From Alphaproteobacteria bacterium (GTDB lineage: Bacteria > Pseudomonadota > Alphaproteobacteria > RF32 > CAG-239): a stretch of 20,177 nucleotides of DNA. The DNA is taken from contig JAFVBT010000026.1 of assembly GCA_017479785.1 (NCBI GenBank), forward strand, positions 1 to 20,177. Direction: 5' to 3'. This document shows positions 6,502 through 13,782 of the stretch, piece after piece. The translations under genes and the position numbers were made by a program. The notes under the pieces are model-generated. The model saw only the letters and a program-made list of their open reading frames with translations, made no database searches and had not been told where the DNA came from. Position 1 is the stretch's first letter, and each line of letters opens with the position of its first letter.

Positions 6502-7893
6502 TTATTTGCCTGCTAAAATAGCTTGGAATAATTCATGCACGGTTGGTACATGATTGTTTGCAAAAAGCGGATCAGAGGCAAAGCGATAAACATTGTGGCC
6601 GGCAAAAGCCAAATGTTTCTGAACATCACCGCCGTGTCCGATTCCCATTAAGGTATGGTGAATGCAATATGTGCGCGGGTCAAGAATTTTACCGGTGCTT
6701 CCGTTGGCACGTGACCAACCGGAATATTGGCATTGAGATAAGCAACCGACGCATTCGGCGCGCTGTTTTTGCATATCAAGCCACTCATCAGGTGTTAAAA
6801 ATACCAATGTTGAGTCAGGCGTTTCTTTTATGACTGTGTAACCTTCGTTATGCTGTTTTTCAACTTTTATCTTGTCTACCGGTTTAATATAAACAGCTTT
6901 AACCGGTGAAATCGGTAACAAAAGTGTCAATTCTTCGGTTGCTTCGTTGCTGTATGGAATTTCCGCATCTTTGCGGCGCATAAGATTGCTTAAGAAATCA
7001 TTTTTAATTGCCGAAGAATAGAAACCGGTCGGAGAAAATTCCTGCAAAATAACATCACCTTTTTTGGTGTTCATCATCAAATTTTTCCATGTGTCACTGA
7101 TAGGGCTTTCTTTGGTAATCATCGGGCGCGTACCGAATTGGAAAGCCACATTTCCGAGTTCCGGATTGTCTATATAATCCTGCCAATCGCTTAAACTCCA
7201 GACACCGCCGGCAATAATAATCGGCAATTCCGGTAAACCGAGTTCAACAAGCGTGCGGCGCAGTTCAATCAAACGTTCGTAAGGACGTTCCGGTTGCAAT
7301 GGGTTTTCGGCATTGGAAAGCCCGTTATGACCGCCGGCCAGCCACGGATCTTCATAAACAACACCGCCTAAATATTCCGGATATTTTTTATAAGAACGTT
7401 TCCACAAAATAGCCATAGCGCGAGCGGAAGATACAATCGGGTAATAGTAAACTTTATGCTCTGAGGCAATGGCACCTAAGTTATACGGCAAGCCGGCACC
7501 GCTTGTTACACCATGGATTAGGCCTTTTGCACCTTCCAACACACGAATAATTACTTCTTCCGAGTCTGCCATTTCCCACAGCATATTGATATGAATGCGT
7601 CCGTTATTGCCGGCAATTTCATGAGCAATTTTGGCTTGAGATATTCCGCCTCTGATGGCATATTCAACCATTTCACGATGGCGTTTTTCTCTGATTTTTT
7701 CGTGAAAAACTTCTGGTACAACGTTTCCGTTGGCATCAACTTCTGTCGGACTGACCATGGAAATTGTGCCGACACCGCCTTCTTTAGCCCATGCGCCGGA
7801 GCTTTTTCCGTCTGTACCGTTAATGCCTTTCCCGCCTTCAATAAAAGGGTATACCTCTGCACCTGAAATTTTTAATTTACCCGGTATTTTCAT
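6502..7893 (-). CDS. Nitronate monooxygenase-family FMN flavoprotein with a C-terminal Cys cluster
   Basis: TIM-barrel flavin oxidoreductase of the NMO/2-nitropropane dioxygenase family; such enzymes use FMN to oxidise nitronates or act as NAD(P)H:flavin/quinone oxidoreductases. Visible marks: GGISQAKIAHEIAG and INMLWEMAD early, GVTSGAGLPYNL mid-barrel, PIIIAGGVWSLSDW and NVAFQFGTRPMIT in the phosphate-binding part, and FSPTGFYSSAIKNDFL. The 463-aa length and the tail (C381, C384, C388, C410; GHGGDVQKHLAFAGHN) fit a long subfamily that I know from alphaproteobacteria. The four cysteines could bind a metal or Fe-S cluster, which is inference. The ATG at 7893 has AAGGAG 9 bases upstream. It lies downstream of the kinase operon with a 101-base gap holding weak hairpins, so it is probably transcribed separately. 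The true substrate is unknown. Confidence 0.9.
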   Translation of the reverse strand: MKIPGKLKISGAEVYPFIEGGKGINGTDGKSSGAWAKEGGVGTISMVSPTEVDANGNVVPEVFHEKIREKRHREMVEYAIRGGISQAKIAHEIAGNNGRIHINMLWEMADSEEVIIRVLEGAKGLIHGVTSGAGLPYNLGAIASEHKVYYYPIVSSARAMAILWKRSYKKYPEYLGGVVYEDPWLAGGHNGLSNAENPLQPERPYERLIELRRTLVELGLPELPIIIAGGVWSLSDWQDYIDNPELGNVAFQFGTRPMITKESPISDTWKNLMMNTKKGDVILQEFSPTGFYSSAIKNDFLSNLMRRKDAEIPYSNEATEELTLLLPISPVKAVYIKPVDKIKVEKQHNEGYTVIKETPDSTLVFLTPDEWLDMQKQRAECVGCLSQCQYSGWSRANGSTGKILDPRTYCIHHTLMGIGHGGDVQKHLAFAGHNVYRFASDPLFANNHVPTVHELFQAILAGK

Positions 7894-7935
7894 AACATTT
7901 TCTCCTTATCCGGCTTAATATACTCGTTTTTGATA

Positions 7936-7983
7936 AAAAGAAAAGTAGGCACTTTTCAGGTGCTTAGTTTCTCTTGGGAAACT
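7936..7983 (-). terminator. Tandem small hairpins after the kinase gene
   Basis: On the minus strand, AGTTTC/GAAACT (6 bp, 6-nt loop) is followed by GCAC/GTGC (4 bp, 7-nt loop) and then CTACTTTTCTTTTT. The second hairpin plus T-rich tail could be a weak terminator for the phospho-signalling operon. The short stem makes this uncertain, and read-through into the flavoprotein gene is possible. Confidence 0.4.
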
Positions 7984-7994
7984 ATTGCGGAAAA

Positions 7995-9449
7995 TTAAGG
8001 GATAGGTCTGAATATTTCATAGGGTAATTCACTGATTGATAAAAACGCAATAACCAGACAGGCCAGTGCAAAAATGTACAACATACTGAAAAGATTTTGG
8101 TTTTTAAGCGGAATTATCTTCGGTAGAAATTTAATACCGGAGCTGACAGCAGTTGTGCAAACAAATAATAATAAAAGCCTGACAAATATACCGGCATCTT
8201 GAAGTTGCTGTTTGAATGGTGCTACTAATTTAAATAATGAAGCAAAAAACAGAATATATATGCCGATAAACAGATAACTCCCGTATTGCGCCTGTTTGGC
8301 GTTTTTAATGTTTTTTAAGTTTATTTTTTGCAAATTTTCAATGGTTAATTCCTTGATTTTAACCCCACGCAGAGTTTCTTTTTCGGTTTCTTGCTGTTTT
8401 TTGTAGTTATCCACATTAACCTTGAACTTTTCGGCAATCATACACAGGCCGCAACCTTTCGGTGTGAAATAGGCGTGATCGGGATTTTTTTTGCATTGTT
8501 TAAGATGTTTTAAAATGTATTCAAGCTGCATTTGCCATTCCAGTGCGGACGGGCGCTCGTTTCCTTTGGTGAAGGCGCGTTCAAACATATTCATGGTATT
8601 TTTATCAAAATAGTCATGAATGCTGTACGGGTGCGGTGCCTGATAAGTGTCGGGCCAAATGCCGTAAGCATAGTGATAATTGGCAATGCGTTCCTGAATA
8701 GAGAGCATATTTTCATTTTTGCGCGGTGCGCCTGAAAAAGGGTGGATACCTTCGTTTAAAAGCTTAAAAATGATAACGGCCAGTGCAAATTTGTCTTGTT
8801 CTTCGCCCATTTGTTGACATGTTTGTTGCATGCCTTCGGGATAGATATATTCCTCACTGACGTATTCTGCCGGATAGCGTGCATCGTTTTCCCCTTTAAT
8901 GGAAAAGCCGTCGCAATCAAACATGGCAACTAACATCGTGTTTTTATATATGGATACGTTTGTCGGTTTCAAATCAACAATGTAGTGACCGCATGCGTGC
9001 AAAGCCGCTACGACCGATGTAATGTTATATGCGGCAAAGACGCGATCAACATAACGTTCGGAAAGCCCGAGCTTGCGGCGAACCGCTTTCTGAATAATGT
9101 GGTCTAAGGATATTGCCTCTTTGGTATCTATCAGCGGCATCAAATAACCGACACAGAAACCTTTTTCGTCTTCCAACAAAGCAGTCGGCCACGCAATTTG
9201 GATATATTCCTTGCCTTCATAAGGAATAGTCGGAATGTTTGGTCGATTTTGCAGCATTGCTTCCAATTTTTTGCGATTTGTGTCGCTGTGTTCCTTATTA
9301 TGGAATATTTTGGCAACACTGTTTTCGTGGGTGGCATCCGCATAAATTTTGCCGGCGGCGCCGCCTTTATTCAAGAGTTTGCCCAACGTAACCTTTTCAT
9401 TGTGTCCGTCCGGATATAGTGCCGAATATGTTTGACCAGTTGCTGTCAT
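7995..9449 (-). CDS. TerY-P-type Ser/Thr protein kinase with Cys/His cluster and three membrane helices
   Basis: Protein kinase-fold enzyme expected to phosphorylate Ser/Thr. In the 484-aa product: glycine loop near residues 28-33 (KGGAAG), ATP-anchoring Lys47 (VAK), likely alpha-C Glu63, catalytic loop D159-L-K161-P-T-N164, metal-binding Asp178 in DCDGF, and a late RPS (299-301). All catalytic residues are present, though HRD is replaced by IVD and DFG by DCD, as I know for TerY-P kinases. A Cys/His cluster follows (C319, H325, C333, C336), probably a zinc ribbon. Hydrophobic helices lie at ~392-410, ~420-442 and ~453-473, so it is probably anchored in the inner membrane with the kinase in the cytoplasm. 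I prefer the ATG at 9449, which forms an ATGA overlap with the phosphatase stop; a GTG at 9464 would add five residues. It is the last gene of the lipoprotein-vWA-PP2C-kinase operon. Confidence 0.9.
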   Translation of the reverse strand: MTATGQTYSALYPDGHNEKVTLGKLLNKGGAAGKIYADATHENSVAKIFHNKEHSDTNRKKLEAMLQNRPNIPTIPYEGKEYIQIAWPTALLEDEKGFCVGYLMPLIDTKEAISLDHIIQKAVRRKLGLSERYVDRVFAAYNITSVVAALHACGHYIVDLKPTNVSIYKNTMLVAMFDCDGFSIKGENDARYPAEYVSEEYIYPEGMQQTCQQMGEEQDKFALAVIIFKLLNEGIHPFSGAPRKNENMLSIQERIANYHYAYGIWPDTYQAPHPYSIHDYFDKNTMNMFERAFTKGNERPSALEWQMQLEYILKHLKQCKKNPDHAYFTPKGCGLCMIAEKFKVNVDNYKKQQETEKETLRGVKIKELTIENLQKINLKNIKNAKQAQYGSYLFIGIYILFFASLFKLVAPFKQQLQDAGIFVRLLLLFVCTTAVSSGIKFLPKIIPLKNQNLFSMLYIFALACLVIAFLSISELPYEIFRPIP

Positions 9450-10195
9450 GATAATTTCGCCCACAACAAAGTTTTATCATCGGCATTTATGCGCTGTGCC
9501 CGAGAATCGTTTAAAGTATTGCGTAAGGCATTAACAGCCGAGGTTTTATTTTTTTCTGCATTGAGATAATCAATTATCGGATACAAAAAATTCTTTCTGA
9601 TTTTATAAAAATCATCGGCAAAAACAAAGTTTGTAACGCCGTCCGTCATCAGCATAATACGGTCGGCATTGTCAAAAAAAGTAAAGCGCAAACAATTTTG
9701 CCAGTCACTCATGGTGTAAAAAAATGTTTCGCATGAAAAAGCACCGTTTGCCGGTTCGGAAATAATAAATTCATCGGTTTTTTGCTGATTAAAAGCTAAA
9801 CCGGCACCATCACCGATATGGAAAAAGACACCTTTGTTACGAAAGCAAAAAGCGCCGACGATGGTGGCGGAGAAATCCATTAGATTTTCGGCAGATTTGC
9901 TTTTGTTACAGCGATGCAGAATCAGTTTTTGCCTTGCGGTTTCTATGGCATGAACGGTATCTTGACGAATGTTTTTTAAATTGGAACGGATGAGTATGTC
10001 GCATAAAGTATCACATATAATCTTTGCGCCGATTTTGCCGTATTTTGCACTGCCTGCCCCGTCGGAAACAACCGCTACGAGCTTATTTTTATCTGTTTTG
10101 GCACAGTGATAATCCTGACACGGCAAATTTTTTGCATGGTGCAAAGCACCTTGAATGCCGGCGGCTATAACTCGTATGCGTTGCTTCTTGTTCAT
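9446..10195 (-). CDS. PP2C-family Ser/Thr phosphatase (TerY-P triad)
   Basis: Metal-dependent PPM/PP2C phosphatase, predicted to reverse the phosphorylation made by the kinase encoded next to it. Motifs in the 249 residues: NLPCQD with Asp28, the metal site VVSDGAGSA with Asp45-Gly46, FSATIVGAF at 108-116, HIGDGAG at 126-132, LMTDGVT with Asp185, and the final ADDKT with Asp239/240. The metal-binding set looks intact, so it should be active. It is shorter than typical eukaryotic PP2C but normal for the bacterial TerY-associated type. No signal peptide or membrane segment is seen, so it is cytoplasmic. It starts 4 bases after the vWA stop with only a weak ribosome binding site, and its stop overlaps the kinase start (ATGA), which implies translational coupling. 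Confidence 0.92.
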   Translation of the reverse strand: MNKKQRIRVIAAGIQGALHHAKNLPCQDYHCAKTDKNKLVAVVSDGAGSAKYGKIGAKIICDTLCDILIRSNLKNIRQDTVHAIETARQKLILHRCNKSKSAENLMDFSATIVGAFCFRNKGVFFHIGDGAGLAFNQQKTDEFIISEPANGAFSCETFFYTMSDWQNCLRFTFFDNADRIMLMTDGVTNFVFADDFYKIRKNFLYPIIDYLNAEKNKTSAVNALRNTLNDSRAQRINADDKTLLWAKLS

Positions 10196-10199
10196 ATTT

Positions 10200-10880
10200 T
10201 TACTTTTCGTTCCAATCGGTTATGTCGTCAAAGTAGTGGGCGGCATTCGGCGCCGCTTTTGAAACGCAGGAAACACTGCGGCTGAGCCACAGGAAAAATT
10301 CGGTAAACTTAAGGCCGGTCAGGCGTTTTGGCGGCAAAAGGGAAAATTTTGCCAGTTTATCCAAGTTTGCACCTTGTGTGCCGATAGCGTGAATCACAAC
10401 TTTTTTATTTTTTTGCGCATAACGACAAATTTCCGCAGATTCTTCCCAACCGTAATCAGTCGGTTCACCATCACTGATTAAAAATATCCACGGGCGTTTT
10501 GAGGTGATGCCGCAACTGTCGTACAAACATTTCTGCTCTTCAATTTTTTGCAAAGCTTTTTCCATGGCTTTTCCAAGTGGCGTAAGACCGCCGGCTTCCA
10601 TAACAGGTGCGGTGAAATTCATGGCATCTGTCCAGTCTGCACATATTTGTACATCGTCTTTACCATATGCTTTAATGATTAAAATTTGCACGCGGGAACT
10701 GGCATCAATATCTTCTTTGAGCTCCTTTTCCAGTGCCTGCAAACCGGCATTAAGCTGTTTAATCGGTTCGCCGCGCATGGAACCGGAACAATCCAAAACC
10801 AAAACACAAGGCGTGCGTTCATTGGCATTATCGGCAAATTCAACATAAGGAATCCGCTCATTTGCATTGGTATCAGACAT
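10200..10880 (-). CDS. TerY-like von Willebrand factor A domain protein
   Basis: A vWA-fold protein of the TerY family, 226 aa, probably a metal-dependent (MIDAS) scaffold and a likely target or partner of the linked kinase and phosphatase. The MIDAS is complete: DCSGSM (residues 30-35), Thr100 in GGLTPLG, and Asp137 in LISDGEPTD. The lead-in EFADNANERTPCVLVLD closely follows the usual TerY form EFADNPEPRCPCVLLLD. The N-terminus carries a short near-repeat (NANERIPYV then NANERTPCV). The ATG at 10880 has AGGAG 6 bases upstream and lies inside the end of the lipoprotein gene (8-nt overlap), so the two are coupled. No membrane segment is seen. The general role is inferred from published comparative genomics of Ter-linked systems, not from an experiment on this protein. 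Confidence 0.93.
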   Translation of the reverse strand: MSDTNANERIPYVEFADNANERTPCVLVLDCSGSMRGEPIKQLNAGLQALEKELKEDIDASSRVQILIIKAYGKDDVQICADWTDAMNFTAPVMEAGGLTPLGKAMEKALQKIEEQKCLYDSCGITSKRPWIFLISDGEPTDYGWEESAEICRYAQKNKKVVIHAIGTQGANLDKLAKFSLLPPKRLTGLKFTEFFLWLSRSVSCVSKAAPNAAHYFDDITDWNEK

Positions 10881-11028
10881 TCGGCTCTCCTTTTGAATGT
10901 GGATATTTATGCGGGAAGTTACTGCCTTCTATCGGTGAAGGTTCAGAATATCTTCCGCAAGCCGATAATGTTGCTAACAGAAATCCCGTTAAACAGACAG
11001 CTAAAATTATTTTTTTTATAATTTTCAT
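10873..11028 (-). CDS. Small LptM-like lipoprotein, first gene of the TerY-P operon
   Basis: A 51-residue product starting MKIIKKIILAVCLTGF. The N-terminus has four lysines, then a hydrophobic core, then the lipobox LSAC with Cys24, then a 27-residue tail (GRYSEPSPIEG, NFPHKYPHSKGE). This is a classic small lipoprotein. The CG start and the FP.KYP ending resemble the LptM-type lipoproteins that in alphaproteobacteria often precede lysA; LptM helps mature the LPS translocon LptDE. The ATG at 11028 has AAAAAGG 7 bases upstream, and a promoter candidate lies at 11060-11088. The stop overlaps the vWA gene by 8 nt. The context is unusual for LptM, so either it is a bystander at the head of the operon or it works with the signalling genes. 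Lipoprotein nature is well supported; the LptM link is moderate. Confidence 0.8.
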   Translation of the reverse strand: MKIIKKIILAVCLTGFLLATLSACGRYSEPSPIEGSNFPHKYPHSKGEPNV

Positions 11029-11123
11029 TTGTTAACCTTTTTTTTGATGTCTTTGCATATATTTAGCATATAAAAGCATAAAGTGAAACACATTTTATAT
11101 TTTTAACAGAAAGTTGTTAATGA
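11029..11123. promoter_or_regulatory. Divergent promoter region, lipoprotein/TerY-P operon and thioredoxin-like gene
   Basis: A 95-base, very AT-rich gap between divergent genes. Minus strand: -35 TTTCAC (11088-11083), 17-nt spacer, -10 TAAATA (11065-11060). Plus strand: a weaker candidate, TTGATG (11044-11049), 17 nt, CATATA (11067-11072). No clear operator is seen, though GCATATATTTAGCATATAAAAGCAT contains three spaced GCAT words between 11055 and 11079. Confidence 0.4.
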
Positions 11124-11696
11124 ATGAATAAAATTTGGCATTTAATTTTCTTTTTAATGATGACGTTTATCGGGATATCTGCGGCCGAAGCGAAAATCAA
11201 TATATTCCCTCAACCGCGCTATATTCCGCCGCTCAGTTTTTACGGTGACAGCGGTAAAGCGTATCGTTTAAAGGATTTTAACGCCGATTTGTTGATGGCT
11301 GTTGTGTGGTCAAGGCGCTGCGGTCCGTGTATTTCCGAGATGAAAAACTTGAACTTGTTTGCGAAAAAAACAGCGGAAAAAGGGATTAAAGTTATTCTGA
11401 TTTCGCCGGAAAAAGAGTGGAAATCCATTGACGAACGCCATACCTTTTTGAAACGCATCGGTGCGCCTGATTTGGTAAGTTATCTGGATAGAAAAGCAAA
11501 TTTTGCCGATGGAATGGGAATGCGTGTGACACCGACAGTGTTTTTGGTTAATCGTAACAGCGAGGAAGTCGGACAAATTACCGGCTCGGTTAAGTGGGAT
11601 GATTCCGATGTTCTTGAATATATGCTGAAATTTAAAGAAGAGGTTTCAGAAAAACTTAATCAGAAGAAATCCGCCGAACAACAGCAACAAAAATAA
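11124..11696 (+). CDS. Secreted thioredoxin-fold (TlpA/ResA-like) protein
   Basis: Thiol-disulfide oxidoreductase-like protein, 190 aa. Residues 1-23 form a Sec signal peptide ending in the cleavage-type AEA, so it acts in the periplasm. The active-site motif RRCGPC places the redox cysteines at 66 and 69. The cis-proline loop reads RVTPTVFLV near residue 138. These, with the AVVWSRRCGPC beta-strand context, place it in the TlpA/AhpC-like thioredoxin superfamily. It could reduce or oxidise periplasmic disulfides; the partner is unknown. The tail (QKKSAEQQQQK) is low-complexity. The start has only a weak ribosome binding site. The last 51 bases overlap the end of the convergent DedA-family gene. 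Confidence 0.9.
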   Translation: MNKIWHLIFFLMMTFIGISAAEAKINIFPQPRYIPPLSFYGDSGKAYRLKDFNADLLMAVVWSRRCGPCISEMKNLNLFAKKTAEKGIKVILISPEKEWKSIDERHTFLKRIGAPDLVSYLDRKANFADGMGMRVTPTVFLVNRNSEEVGQITGSVKWDDSDVLEYMLKFKEEVSEKLNQKKSAEQQQQK

Positions 11697-12239
11697 AACC
11701 GACAACCATCCGAGATTTTTTTCTATAAAAATCCGCATTTTTTCGCCGTAAGTTTTTAACAGCCACGCAATCAGGAAAAAGCGTAAGCCGCGCGCAATTA
11801 CAGATGCAACGGTGAATACGGCTAAATTGAGATGCACAACACCGCTGGCAATGGTGATAATTTTGTATGGAAAAGGTGTAATACCTGCACCGAAAACAAT
11901 CCAAGCGCCGTATTCTTCATAGAGTTTTTTAAATTCGTTAAATTTTTCCAGATAACCGTAAAAATTAAGCAACGGTTCGGCAATAAGTTGGAAAAAATAT
12001 ACGCCGATAATATAACCGAGGTAAGCGCCGATTACGCTTGCCAGCGTGCAAACACCGGCAATTTTCCAAGCTTTTTTCGGAGTGGCTAAAATCATCGGAA
12101 TAAGCATAATATCCGGCGGTATCGGGAAAAACGAACTTTCCACAAAGGATATGATAAACAACCATATTAAGGCATTATTGTTGCCGGACAAGCGTATAAT
12201 CCAGTCATAAATTTTGCGTATAAATCCGGTAAAAAACAT
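11646..12239 (-). CDS. DedA/YqaA-family inner-membrane protein
   Basis: A 197-aa polytopic membrane protein of the DedA (SNARE-associated/VTT) superfamily, YqaA-like branch. DedA members are implicated in lipid flipping and in envelope or proton-motive-force homeostasis. Visible features: the family hallmark ESSFFPIPPDIMLIPM near residues 33-48, a conserved glycine-rich helix (IGAYLGYIIGVYFF), the mid-region GAGITPFPYKIITIASG, and the Arg-bearing helix SVIARGLRFFLIAWLL. About five hydrophobic segments are seen, ending in a long C-terminal helix. It is the last gene of the long minus-strand operon, 31 bases after the receiver-like gene. A short CCTC/GAGG pairing upstream may partly hide its ribosome binding site. 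Its 3' end overlaps the thioredoxin-like gene tail-to-tail. Confidence 0.9.
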   Translation of the reverse strand: MFFTGFIRKIYDWIIRLSGNNNALIWLFIISFVESSFFPIPPDIMLIPMILATPKKAWKIAGVCTLASVIGAYLGYIIGVYFFQLIAEPLLNFYGYLEKFNEFKKLYEEYGAWIVFGAGITPFPYKIITIASGVVHLNLAVFTVASVIARGLRFFLIAWLLKTYGEKMRIFIEKNLGWLSVLFLLLLFGGFLLIKFF

Positions 12240-12270
12240 TAATGTCCTCGCTTCAAAACCTGAGGCGATG

Positions 12271-12888
12271 TTAATTCAAAAATTTTTTAATTTCAGTAAT
12301 ATCTTGTTGTCTATCCACATAAAATATGCGGTTGTGTTTCAAACGAAGACACGCTGTTTTATAGGCCTCAGTGTTTTCAATAAAAACAGTTTGCGGTGCA
12401 TTCTTGCGCAAATATATTTCTGCGGCAATTTCGCTATGCACTTCAAAATAAGGAATATTATTCGTATCAAGTTGCCGTTTGATCGGGCTTGTGTTTTCAC
12501 TGTATGAATCTAGCAACATAATTTGATGTTTCTTACCGCCGAGAGCATAACTTTCGGTTATATCCGTAAATTTTTTAATATCGCGCGGAAGGCGCAAATA
12601 GTGTGCCACACCGGAATGCATTTTGAAAGGAGTATTGTCGTTGCGAATGACAATAATAGGGTATTGTGCATTAATTGCTTCTTCAAATTGACTGATGGGT
12701 GAAAAAGTTTTTTCGCATTCATTTTGTATGCTGAAAATCATCATATCCGGATTAGTTTCGCGAGCATATTTAATTATGTGATATAAATTATCCGAACCGA
12801 ACATTTGCAACGAACGGTCGGCAAAAAAATCATCAAAATTGCTTAAACCTGCTTTATTTTCGTTATATAAAAAAACTTTTCCCAACAT
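12271..12888 (-). CDS. Putative tandem receiver-like (REC) protein, degenerate
   Basis: No family recognised with confidence. The 205-aa product reads as two alternating beta/alpha halves. First half: KVFLYNEN, ...MMIFSIQ, ...YPIIVIRND, ...HYLRLPRD, ending near residue 110. Second half: HQIMLLDSYSEN, ...QTVFIENTE, ...RIFYVDRQ. This rhythm resembles two CheY-like receiver domains. The usual phospho-acceptor Asp after beta-3 is replaced (FSI in the first half, FIEN in the second), so phosphorylation is doubtful. There is no output domain, signal peptide or membrane segment. I choose the ATG at 12888 because GGGAGA sits 7 nt before it; an in-frame upstream start at 12921 would place that site inside the gene. 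It lies 51 bases after folD and 31 before the DedA gene. Confidence 0.65.
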   Translation of the reverse strand: MLGKVFLYNENKAGLSNFDDFFADRSLQMFGSDNLYHIIKYARETNPDMMIFSIQNECEKTFSPISQFEEAINAQYPIIVIRNDNTPFKMHSGVAHYLRLPRDIKKFTDITESYALGGKKHQIMLLDSYSENTSPIKRQLDTNNIPYFEVHSEIAAEIYLRKNAPQTVFIENTEAYKTACLRLKHNRIFYVDRQQDITEIKKFLN

Positions 12889-12939
12889 ATTACATCTCCC
12901 TTCTAACAGAGATATAATCACTGTTGATCTTTATTAAAG

Positions 12940-13782
12940 TTATTGATGCTGCATTATATAAGCATCTACGGTGTTTTGTAAAAGCATGGCAACGGTCATC
13001 GGACCAACCCCTCCAGGCACCGGAGTTAAAAATGCGGCTTTTTCTTTGACATCATCGGCGTCAATGTCACCGCAAATTCTGCCGTTTTCACGGTTGATTC
13101 CGACATCAATCAAAACGGCTCCGTCTTTAATCCAGTCCTGTTTTACCAATTTTGCAACACCGCAAGCGGCAATCAGAATATCTGCTTTGCGAGTCAATTC
13201 TTTGATATTGCGGGTATGAATGTGGGTTATTGTGACCGTACATTCCTGGTTAAGCATAAGTGTTGCAAGCGGACGACCGACAATCAGTGATGCGCCGATA
13301 ATCACGACGTTTTTACCGCTCAGGTCGCTATAAATATTTTTGAGCATCGTCATAATACCGAGCGGTGTGGCGGCAACAAAATAAGGGTGCTCGTTATTTT
13401 GCAACATTCCGGTATTATACGGATTGAAACCGTCAACATCTTTTTGCGGCATAATGTGATTGATAATTTTATGGGTGTTGAGATGTACCGGTAATGGTAA
13501 TTGGACAATAATGCCGCTTGTTTGCGAATCGGCATTAAGGCGAGAAATCAAATTCAGAACTTCTTCCTGTGATATATTTTCGGGAAAGTGGAATAACTCG
13601 GCTTTCAGACCGATTTTTTCAGCGGCTTTTTGTTTGTTGCGAACATAAATGACGCTGCCTTCATCATTTCCCACCATAATAATAGCCAGTTTCGGTGTGC
13701 TCGCAAAAGTTTTAATTTTTTGCGCTAAAACTTCATATATTTCGGAAGCTGTTTTTTTGCCGTCAATAATTTCAGCCGTCAT
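12940..13782 (-). CDS. folD: Bifunctional methylenetetrahydrofolate dehydrogenase/cyclohydrolase
   Basis: Interconverts 5,10-methylene-, 5,10-methenyl- and 10-formyl-tetrahydrofolate using NADP(H), supplying one-carbon units for purines and formyl-Met-tRNA; cytoplasmic dimer. The 280 aa carry YVRNK with the catalytic Lys50, GIIVQLPLP, PQKDVDGFN, the nucleotide-binding VIIGASLIVGRP, and the signature PGGVGPMTVAML. Length is normal. Most homologues have GRS where this has GAS, a small change near the cofactor phosphate. The start overlaps the stop of the DUF167 gene by 4 nt (ATGA), which fits the yggT - DUF167 - folD order I know from alphaproteobacteria. Confidence 0.97.
   Translation of the reverse strand: MTAEIIDGKKTASEIYEVLAQKIKTFASTPKLAIIMVGNDEGSVIYVRNKQKAAEKIGLKAELFHFPENISQEEVLNLISRLNADSQTSGIIVQLPLPVHLNTHKIINHIMPQKDVDGFNPYNTGMLQNNEHPYFVAATPLGIMTMLKNIYSDLSGKNVVIIGASLIVGRPLATLMLNQECTVTITHIHTRNIKELTRKADILIAACGVAKLVKQDWIKDGAVLIDVGINRENGRICGDIDADDVKEKAAFLTPVPGGVGPMTVAMLLQNTVDAYIMQHQ

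Noticed and set aside
10823..10880. The near-repeat NANERIPYV/NANERTPCV at the start of the vWA protein as a functional repeat
   Set aside because: It is only two copies, the DNA differs by several synonymous changes, and the second copy is simply the normal TerY lead-in; chance or an old small duplication is enough.
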